Shown here in pieces: positions 55,481 through 64,000 of a stretch of 64,000 nucleotides of DNA. The notes beneath the pieces are model-generated. The model was not told the origin of the DNA. It did no database searches and was given only the letters and a program-made list of their open reading frames with translations. Source of the DNA: Siphonodentalium dalli. Taxonomy: Eukaryota; Mollusca; Scaphopoda; Gadilida; Siphonodentaliidae. How positions within the stretch are numbered: position 1 is the stretch's first letter; every line of letters begins with the position of its first letter. The translations under genes were made by a program, and so were the position numbers. The stretch covers positions 54,323,762-54,387,761 of the forward strand of contig CP136061.1 in assembly GCA_032622095.1 (NCBI GenBank), given 5' to 3'.

Positions 55481-57235
55481 GTCTTTCTGGCAACACTTCC
55501 AACAAAATTACAACTGAACTTGCTTAGAATACACATTAGCATTATTATTCCACAAGAGAAACATCTGGTGTTACACATATTTCACTTAAAAGTGTTGTAC
55601 AAAGATTGTTTTACAATCGAAAACATACGAAATACAAGTCTGAACAGTGTAATGTTCTAAAGATAGCTATTTTTGTCCCAATTAATTCATGGACAAATTT
55701 ATTTGCTGGTCTGTCTGACTCAAAATTATTATTTTATGCCCCCGAAACTATACAAAAATTTGAGGGAACTCGGAGATACACCATGTTTAACTCTTGTCTC
55801 GTAATGTGGCATATACCTCTTATTATTGAAACTTCACAATACCATGAATTTTTATTTGATTAGCATGGAAGGTATGTTGTTTTCATCTAGCTGTATAATT
55901 TTATCAAACCCCTACGAACTAAGTGAATGATTGGTATACATGATTACACATCCAGTCCACCATCTTTAATAGGGCTTCCAAAGGAGGGTCAAACAGCATT
56001 ATTGTTCACCTTTTCCATTCCAGAGTTATTACGTGCGCTCGCGCAACAGTATGGCGATCAGACAGATTCGTAGGTTGGTGTCACCCTACTCCGTTTCACT
56101 CCATGACGTCACCAAAAACGACGTAAAACCTCGTGGCGTTCTGACATTTTTACTGTGCCGCGTTTTTGCTATGTTTATTTTATGTGTTGTTTTCGATTAT
56201 TTGTTTGTCGCCGATATCGCCATTTGTCGGGATTCCCTGTTTCTATATTTAAAACTGGCATGCTCGTAGTGAGCCTTTATTTTGATTTGTTCTCCCAGGT
56301 CAAAATACGTCAGAGTTATGACAAAAATAGATCGACCTACATTTTCTCCATCAGAACTCTACATCAAAGAGTCCATAGACTCTTTCGGGACCTACATAGA
56401 CTCCTTCATTTGGGTATTTTTACTTATAATTGGGAAGTTTGATAATTTTGGGTTCGTGCGAAGACCTCTTTTTATCGTACGGGAAAAGAGAGACATTCAA
56501 AACGCGATTTCGTAATTCGACGCAATAGGCTGAATAGCCTAACCTTCAGCCGAGTTCCGGGTCAAATACGACGAATGACGTAACACAAAACAAAACACAT
56601 TTGTTGACACAAACACCGTTTGAAGAGTTTATTATTACATAAAATGATCGTTATTGATTAATTATTGATATTTATTGTGGCATATTGGCTGCTATCAATA
56701 TTTACACAAATAGTATTAATTATTTCTTATAATTGCTCCTTTGGTCAACTTTGACTATCGGAAAATGAAAATGAAAATATGCCGCTGAAAAAAATGTAAT
56801 CGATATTAAAGTCTCATCCTTTCGGCAACATGGAATTGGTTTTAATTACTTAAATGATTAATATAGTAATTTGCCTTTTATCTGTGATGAAATGAGAAAT
56901 GGTAATTGTCTTTTTTTGCTAACATTAAATTAAATTAAATAAATTATGTAAAATACAGTGAAATTATTTTTTAAATTATTGTTTATTACATTTTTGCGCA
57001 CGTTGGCATCTCTCTGAGTGCATTCTAGTTATTCTTCATATGTCTGTAAAAGTTAAAGTTGATTTTTTTTGTCGTATGCACAAATATTTCAATCGAATCT
57101 GAATTAAATTTGAAATATAACTTCATCACCATGATATATATAGCTTCCAAAAAATAGATCCAGTGATATTTTTCCAGATTATCGATTCTACCGTTGTCTA
57201 TAACTGTTTTTCCTGGTGTGCTGGTATACCCTGGG
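55481..57235. other. Intergenic DNA, no feature seen
   Basis: Several frames of 70-95 codons occur at 55606-56515, but none shows a known motif or convincing gene structure. No element was identified. Confidence 0.4.
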
Positions 57236-57280
57236 CAACGTCCCCAGAGGGTGAAGTTAGTGACGCTATTTCACTATGAC
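57236..57280. mobile_element. Fragment of the double-palindrome MITE
   Basis: GTCCCCAGAGGGTGAAGTTA and GTGACGCTAT match one inner arm of the family at 1551 and 19011. Confidence 0.6.
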
Positions 57281-57713
57281 AACCCAGCGTTTGATATAAT
57301 CAATTTGAATAGTTGTGTTGTGCTGATCTAGCTACTATTAGCTATATTTATTGTCACGAAAGCTACAATGACACATCATTATCAGTAACTTACAAAAAAT
57401 TCACATACAATACAATGAGCAATTAAAACTTAAATGTCTGACTGGATGGCATTTAATATTCCCTCTCAAACTATAACCAATCACTGTGTTCTAATGAGAT
57501 CTCATGACAACAACATCCTTTGCATTTCAATGCTTAGTAAGAAAAAATAAGAGCTAGCATTTGAATGCCAAGTGATTGTTAAGGAACATGGCCTTTAGTC
57601 TTCAATGACATCTCTTAGTGTTCAAATGGTAAGTGAATTAAATGCTAAGATTTAATCTCTTAAGTCTTCAAATACTAAGCAGATGTTATGCTAAGCAAAT
57701 TCTTATTAAATCT

Positions 57714-57747
57714 GCCAATGCATTCTCTTATATATGCGAGGCGACCT
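57714..57747. mobile_element. Half hairpin of the TTAA-type MITE family
   Basis: GCCAATGCATTCTCTTATAT and ATGCGAGGCGACC match the 8.8-9.0 kb copies exactly, but the partner arm and ends are missing. Confidence 0.65.
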
Positions 57748-57749
57748 AT

Positions 57750-59934
57750 TTTTTCTTAGCAGGTATAGGCATACAAAAATTCCAAATATTAAACCTGAAC
57801 CAATGTAACCAATAGCGTTTGTACGCATTGACCAGATGTTCTAAAAATAATTAATTCCACTGCGAGCCGCTGGAGTTTTGGACAAACATTGCCACGTGGT
57901 ATGCTACTCGGTGTACGAATGTGTGTGGATGTGCCGAATGAATGATAATTTATTACATTTTATTAGATAAAAAATATGTATGTTCAATATACATTATTAA
58001 ATACAGTGGTTTGTCAAAAAGAAATGTACAATTAATCCAAGCCAGGCGTTGTCATGGCCATAAAATTAATGATGTCTTCCTGGCAGCGCCCAGAACTATA
58101 TAAGGATATATAACACTACTCTAAATGACTTTATTTTCGTGAATCAATTTTCGTGGTTTATTGGTCAACTTAGAAATGCCGATGTATATGCTTCCTGATG
58201 TAAAGTTTACCATTCGTAGTTGAATAACATTCCGTAATAAAGCCGTTAAGCCGAGAATAACGCTGCCAGTCATCCAATGTTCGTGTGACGACATTGTCGC
58301 AAACTAGCTTCCTCGTCTGTGCATGGTCACTCCAGGCTAATTAGCGCCCCCAATAAAGGGGATAATTATGCTGCCTTTTAATGGGTAGGTAAATATAAAT
58401 CACATAACAAAAAAGATAAATCAGTAAAAGCAGACAGTTTACGCAACATATTTATGGTGAGATTAAATGCAATTTATGTTGAAATCCCCCCTTACCACCA
58501 GGGTCGACGCGACAGACTTTATTTCCGACCGTGAGAAAGTTGAAATTCAATATCAATTTTCACAGCCACTTATGTTTTTGTGAGTACTAATGTGATATTC
58601 AGTAAAAATCCTGAAGAAAAATTAATGAAGTCCGTTGATACTCTAAAACGGAACAAATGAAGAGCGTTTGTTGTTGTCATTCTGAGTTACCAAATATGTT
58701 GTTACTATTTATAATTCGTTATCTATTTGTTAACAATTTTCCTTCAGGAGAATATATCTGTTGCCTTCAGAAATGTCACCATGCATGCCTCATGTTCGGG
58801 AACATCTTGGTGCTAATGTTATCGTCATATCGTATCTGGTGCAGATCTGGGATTGAGCGGGGTGTATTGAAATGCATGACCCGGTGTCTATCGTAGAAAG
58901 GCTATAGATATGCCTTATATTTTGATTGTCCGATACTTTCCGCGACATCATGCAGTTTTATATAGTAAAATAACGTATTTCGAGCGAGGCATCCAGTCAC
59001 AAATTAACTAAAAACAAAACGGGGCCATTTCGAAAAGAAATTAGAGTTTTTTCATGACAGCTCAGATAAGAAATTAATAAAGAGCGTTTTAAAATCCGTA
59101 TATCGTATATAATAATCATTATTTATCCATGCACCTGACAAATGCGGTTTATATCACCATTCGACATGAAAATGGGACATTTAGACAGATAACTTTCATT
59201 TTCGTCGAACGCGCTGACAAAAGTCCGAGGAGTGAAGAGCAATTAATTGTCGATGGTGTCAGCTGTCTGGGGGTTAATTATATCGATATTCCGAGATGAC
59301 TATGTTTACTCTCTATTGTCTGAAAAAAAATGGTGTAAACAATTCCAAAAGAACTATTTTTATGGGGCGTTTTCTAACACTGCAAAACTTTGGGCAGTTA
59401 GCGCAGTTTTACGAATTTCCCGACTATTTTGTCGCATACAATAACAAAAATACAATGAGTAACTGAAGATGTTTTTTAACATTCTGGAAGAAGTCTATGT
59501 CCCTGATATATGTTTAAATTTTCACGTAAAAATTACGAAAGATAACAAAGTTATAATTAATTTTATAGACCCACTCTAAATCTCACATATACAGTAAATG
59601 CATGCGTTTTCCAACACGTGGTAAAGTTTGTCCGAAAATCTATTTTTAGCATATGATATCATTATTCGTGACGTACCCGGGAGCTCAATGCATACAGGCG
59701 CTATTATTTCCACACTCAGTTTATGCTCTGTGGACTGTTTGGTCAATCTCTCCTCTGAGGTAGGGACAGCTTATCAGATGATTGTTAATCATCTGGTGTC
59801 CCCAGGGAGGACTTAATTTGTCTGTGACACATGTGCACTCATGATTCCCTGTGGACATGCATCCAGAACATTAATGACAACACTTCTTAGTCTGTAGACA
59901 AATTTAGTGTTGTCTTCACAAGTACAGTAATGCT
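57750..59934. other. Intergenic DNA, no feature seen
   Basis: More than 2 kb with only short frames and no repeat I recognise. It is the least repeat-laden part of the window and could hold unrecognised regulatory or non-coding sequence. Confidence 0.4.
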
Positions 59935-59968
59935 GTAAATAATCGACTCCATTATTTAGAGAATTACA
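59935..59968. mobile_element. Palindromic MITE, copy F (tips only)
   Basis: CAGTAATGCTGTAAATAATC is joined directly to an ATTATTTAGAGAATTAC-like end. Only the outer tips of both arms remain, next to TA. Confidence 0.65.
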
Positions 59969-60631
59969 AGTAAGCGGTATTGAACAGGATGCCTCATTGT
60001 TATAAAACCTCTCAATGTATAAATTAGTTATTTGGAGAAATTTTGCACTCTCTAAATGTGCCTGAAACATCCAAGGGCAATGGGGACATCTTTTTTTAGC
60101 TTCGGAAATAATCAGATTAATTTTATAGAACAGTATTTTTTTTACACCTGTTATTAAAAACTGGATGTACAATGTATTGGTACGTACGCGTCCGTTCATC
60201 CATTTGCTTTTTTCATTTCCAGATGATTAACTTTGGTAAGTCTGAACTGTATGGAATGAAATTTGGTATGTGGGTTTACTAGCACAAAATACAGGTCATG
60301 TTCGAATTTGGGTTCTGCCAGTCATTTTCACCAGAAGTACAGCCCTTTTTTTTGGAATTTGCACTCAATTTTAGTTTTCGGTTGATAACTTAAGTACGTC
60401 TGAACTGAATGGAATAAAATTTGGTATCTGCCTGCCAGTATTGACAAGAGTTGTGGCCCTTTGTTAATATTACTACAGGCATATTTTGCCGTGCCCCAGT
60501 GATGCTCTTGTTAATACATTTACCAACAAGAAACCATTAAGAGGACAATTATTAATTTTCATCTTTTCGACCACTTAAGTTCGGCCTTTTTTGGATTGTA
60601 TTTACATCCATCATAATGAAATAGGCTTTAA

Positions 60632-60712
60632 ACCTTTCATGATGGGAGCTGCGCTGGTGCATCATTAAAGACTCTGTGCCAGTGCATTCTCTTATGTATG
60701 CGAGTCTCCCGT
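60632..60712. mobile_element. TTAA-type hairpin MITE, left part
   Basis: TTAA at 60628-60631 is followed by ACCTTTCATGATGGGAGC and later GCCAGTGCATTCTCTTATGT and GCGAGTCTCCC, as in the other copies. The partner arm and right end are absent. Confidence 0.6.
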
Positions 60713-60798
60713 AGATTCAAGCTTACCCCCCTCCATCCATCCCTACCTCTGACGCCCCTTTTCCAATCCAAAACCTTGTGCATGATTGTTCCTATATA

Positions 60799-60981
60799 CA
60801 GTAATGCCCTAAATAATCGACTTCTTAATCAGAGTAGAATTTTGGTTACTTTTCAGGATTTAGTCGCAATATGGCTTGATGCCATTCATCGGAAAGCTCT
60901 CAGCCATATTTCCGACTAAATCCTGAAAAGTTACCCATAATTCGGCTGAGGTTAAGGAGTTGATTATTTAGGGCATTACTG
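60799..60981. mobile_element. Palindromic TA-flanked MITE, copy G
   Basis: TA lies on both sides (60797-60798 and 60982-60983). The left arm is complete to CTCTC, and the right arm starts at AGCCATATTTCC, having lost about 25 bases. The right flank (60982-61001) is shared in inverted form with copy H. Confidence 0.85.
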
Positions 60982-61284
60982 TATTCTCTGTGCTTAAGAA
61001 AATGATGCTTGTGTGCATGGCCTTTCCTATTTTCTGTGCACTAACAAGTTCTATAGAAAGTGAAGCTGTATCAGTAAACCACGATCCACTGTGGAGTCAG
61101 GTATTAATTAGTATGGTTGACAGGCTGATAGTGACATGTCTATGGCCTTTATACCAGACGCCTGCCCAGGCACGGCTGCCTTTCTGTCAACTTAAAGCAT
61201 GATATAGACTCACTTCCCTCTAATGTCTGAGCTTATATCCATGGGTTATAGAACGCATTAGTGGCTCATGCCTCCAGATGAAAA

Positions 61285-61880
61285 TTCATTCTCTTGGATT
61301 GCATTCGTATAGGTGATTCCGGCATAAAGCCATCATGGTGTGCCAGAAACCTGGGCATTCACCTTGACAGTACTCTGTCAATGGAAGTGTACACGTGTAT
61401 AAACAATTTATGTAGAAGTCTGTACATAAACAATTTATGCTGAAGTCTATTTCTGGATATCAGGAGAATTTCCAACATCGGGCCATTCATAACCACCGTT
61501 GCTGCTAAAACTCTCGTTGCATCATTTATTCTTTCCAAGATTGACTATAGTAACCCACTTCTGGCCGGCTTACCAAAGTCAGAAACTAATAAACTTCAAC
61601 GTATGATGAACATTGCTGCTCAGATGATTCTTAAGAAGCCTAAATTTTCTGTGACACCAATGTTCAAAGAACTGCACTGGCTACCAAATCAAGCCTGTAT
61701 TGACTATAAAATTGCTGTCTTGTTAGAAAAGCAGGCCTATAAGGTGTGTTGATAAATATTACTTGCTGTCCCCAAACGTGACCTCGTTAATTATGGTCGT
61801 CAATATTTTAATGCTACTGCCAAACCTTTCAAATGCACACCTGCTTACACTTAAAAAATTTGCTAATTGCTGAACAAAAC
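61285..61880 (+). pseudogene. CR1/Rex-like LINE, C-terminal RT fragment
   Basis: Plus-strand frames contain RNLGIHLDSTLSM, LVASFILSKIDYSNPLLAGL, LQRMMNIAAQMIL and FKELHWLPNQACIDYK. This is the conserved C-terminal (thumb) part of CR1/Rex-type reverse transcriptases. A further piece resembling KRDLVNYGRQYFNATA lies at 61785-61830. A TGA/TAG-type stop and frame changes break it, and the catalytic part is absent. It is a different lineage from the LINE at 3-7 kb. Confidence 0.8.
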
Positions 61881-62074
61881 AACATTCTCTCCTTTATCGT
61901 GATCAACTATGTTCCATGTAACTTTGTTAGAAATGTTCTCCCAACTATCGGGGCAGGATTTCAAAAAGTGATGATACAAACCGCATACTGTGCAGGTCAG
62001 AGGTCGTCCATCAAATCCCGCTGGATTAACAGGTCTACTTTTATTTGATCATTGACCATGTGATCCACACCATC

Positions 62075-62785
62075 TAGGGGTGGGAGGTACGCCCAGTGTC
62101 GTGATACGATACGTATTGCGATATGCGGGTCGCGATACAATATGTATCTAGATACGATACCCTAGTATTTCTGGATGCAGTCCTTCATATGGAATTCATG
62201 AATTGGTTGAAAAAAAACATATATTCAATCATAGTCAATATTTAATAGTTCATTAATTTGATTAATCCTTCAATACCAGCTACTTCAGTTCATTGGAATG
62301 TTTTATTTAAGGCCAAGGTCATATGGGATTACACGACTTTCAAGTACAAAAACATACCACGTTTGTTGTTTAATTCAGGGGGAGTAATCCAAAAAGTCTT
62401 GCGATGAGACACGTTTATGTTTACGACAAATGATTAGTACGACGTACATTTTGAGCCTTTTGGCGACATCATTTCTATAAAAACGAACTCTTCTGTGTGC
62501 CAACGGTGACAATGGTATATCAATCTTTACACAAAAACAACAACGCCCACGCGCATGACCGACGAACAGGTGGCTGACCTATTTAATCGGCTTGATCATG
62601 CTTCTTTGCGTGCCGTTGTATTTAATTCTTATTCTCCGGCGTGAATATAGCGATTTTAAAGAACGAATAATGGATAATAGATAAACAAAATTGTGTATCG
62701 CGATGCACGATGTTTTGGCTATGGAACCGGAGCGTGTATCGTAGAACTCTGATTCGCGATACACCGGTGATATCTCGCACCTCTA
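62075..62785. mobile_element. hAT-like MITE
   Basis: Ends TAGGGGTGGGAGGTA and ...TATCTCGCACCTCTA, with subterminal CGATACGATACGTATTG and GATTCGCGATACACCGG. The flanks ACACCATC (62067-62074) and ACACAATC (62786-62793) match at 7 of 8 bases, the length expected for hAT. No transposase. Confidence 0.8.
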
Positions 62786-62793
62786 ACACAATC

Positions 62794-63759
62794 CACCCCT
62801 GTTATTGTTATTCTTGATAATAGAGTGTATCCTTATGTGCATAATCCATACCAGTCATAACTAATAACTTTTTGTCCTTGGCATGGTTATCTTAGCACTT
62901 CGTAAAAGTTTGAAGCCAGAATTTCTAATGGTAATTTCATTCCTTTCTTTAGAATTTGTTTGTATTTCTGATCAATATTGCTGATAAAATCAAGAAATGT
63001 AAGCAATGTATCTAGACCTGTCTCCTTTTTCAAATCAGTTAAAAGTATTTCATCAAAAACCTGTTGCCAAATTTTTGAATCATCGTCTTCAGGTAGACTT
63101 ATAGTGCAATCGCAATCCCTTGTTTTGCTTTTGCTAGTTCAGTAACTTCTCTCCGCGCCAATAGTTCTTGTTTATATCTTTCATAATTCACAGATGTTTT
63201 GAAAGTTGGATGATTTATCCTCATTGACATTGTTCCTTATTTTTATGGTGTTTCCAAATCTTTCCTTTGTTTGCATGTTTTCCCTGCCATATTTCCAATC
63301 TCACACAATATGGGTTGTTATGGCCACCCACCTCGCCAGTTATGCACTAATATCACTGAAGATAAGTTGTTTGGGCCACCTATTATACCCAACCATTCGC
63401 TTAATTTTACTGAATTTTGATTGACGTTTCAAAAATTTCACAAAGTTTCTAAATTCTTCACAAAGTTTTTCTTCTCCTTCGCTAAAGTCACGCAAACATC
63501 AACTAACATCACACGCTCATGCTACCATTGTTAAAGTACTTCACCTTTATATTTTCCCAGTTGCTGTATTCTTTCTAAGATCGCTCAATTCGTCTTCGCT
63601 CCCAGTTGATTTCTCTGTCGCACTTCCGGTTGTTGGACTCATGCAATGAGCAGAATTCAGGCTCATGGAAATGGATCGACACCAATAGCTTCTAACCTAG
63701 CTTCCACTATCAGGTGCCAGTGTTTCTATGAAATATGGCTTTCTTAAGCACAGAGAATA
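62794..63759. other. Intergenic DNA, no feature seen
   Basis: AT-rich with short frames. The 20 bases before 63760 are the inverted copy of 60982-61001. Confidence 0.4.
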
Positions 63760-63886
63760 CAGTAATGCCCTAAATAATCAACTCCTTAACCACAGCAGAA
63801 TTATGGGTAACTTTTCAGGATTTAGTAATCCTGAAAAGTTACCCATAATTCTGCTGTGGTTAAGAAGTCGATTACTTAGAGCATTA
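63760..63886. mobile_element. Palindromic TA-flanked MITE, copy H (short)
   Basis: TA precedes the left end and follows the right one (...GCATTA-TA). Both inner arm portions are missing, so GGATTTAG joins TAATCC directly. It is the shortest copy with both ends, about 127 bp. Confidence 0.8.
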
Positions 63887-64000
63887 TATTCTGATCAAGC
63901 TGCTTGAAGTGATCATCACATGTTATTACGGTTGTCTTAGATTGACCATACTGGGCTTAAATGAAAGAATACATGTACATACACTTCTTTTGAGACGACT

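Noticed and set aside
55606-56515. Cluster of plus-strand frames of 77-95 codons
   Set aside because: They overlap in different frames, have no recognised motif, and sit in AT-rich DNA with no splice or promoter evidence.

Overview
The window looks like intergenic DNA from a large, AT-rich, repeat-packed invertebrate nuclear genome. The most likely source is a mollusc or another lophotrochozoan. The evidence is metazoan-type LINE, Ty1/copia, Ty3/gypsy and BEL/Pao elements, a tRNA-derived SINE, many palindromic MITEs, and dispersed tandem repeats of a kind I associate with molluscan genomes. No bacterial operon and no host protein-coding gene could be recognised. Nearly everything with coding potential belongs to transposable elements, and most of that is broken by stops or frameshifts.

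Layout. About 1-2.7 kb holds two MITE families and a tandem repeat of roughly 165 bp. A LINE lies on the minus strand at 3.0-7.3 kb (ORF1 with a Cys-rich N-terminus and RRM-like C-terminus; ORF2 with endonuclease and reverse transcriptase). A palindromic MITE, TTAA-type hairpins and a long hairpin occupy 8.2-9.8 kb. A minus-strand Ty1/copia element fills 9900-15759; its LTRs differ at one position, and a hAT-like MITE (10046-11125) sits just inside its 3' LTR. An element with ends built from a repeated 13-mer lies at 16.4-17.2 kb. From 19.0 to 23.2 kb a degenerate repeat array carries two TTAA-flanked insertions. More dispersed and tandem repeats follow to 28.4 kb.

A 4.7 kb foldback element with arms of about 0.9 kb (28911-33588) is flanked by a 5-bp duplication. 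At 34843-43709 a plus-strand Ty3/gypsy element, flanked by GACCA, is split in its gag gene by a minus-strand BEL/Pao element (35416-39478) flanked by GGCCC. The BEL/Pao copy keeps gag and protease regions but has no reverse transcriptase, RNase H or integrase.

From 44.7 to 53.7 kb there is a dense series of non-autonomous DNA elements: palindromic MITEs, an element with GATGGCTA arrays, an element with TACGGACC arrays, a Harbinger-like MITE, and a SINE. An 11-bp minisatellite lies at 54.8-55.5 kb, followed by a quieter stretch to 59.9 kb. The window ends with more MITEs, a CR1/Rex-like LINE fragment and a hAT-like MITE.

The nesting gives a partial order of events: gypsy, then BEL within it; copia, then hAT within it; the GATGGCTA element, then a TTAA MITE within it. 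The least familiar features are the three elements whose ends are arrays of short repeats, the BEL copy with a C-terminal region of unknown origin in place of most of pol, and the long CAC...GTG foldback element.
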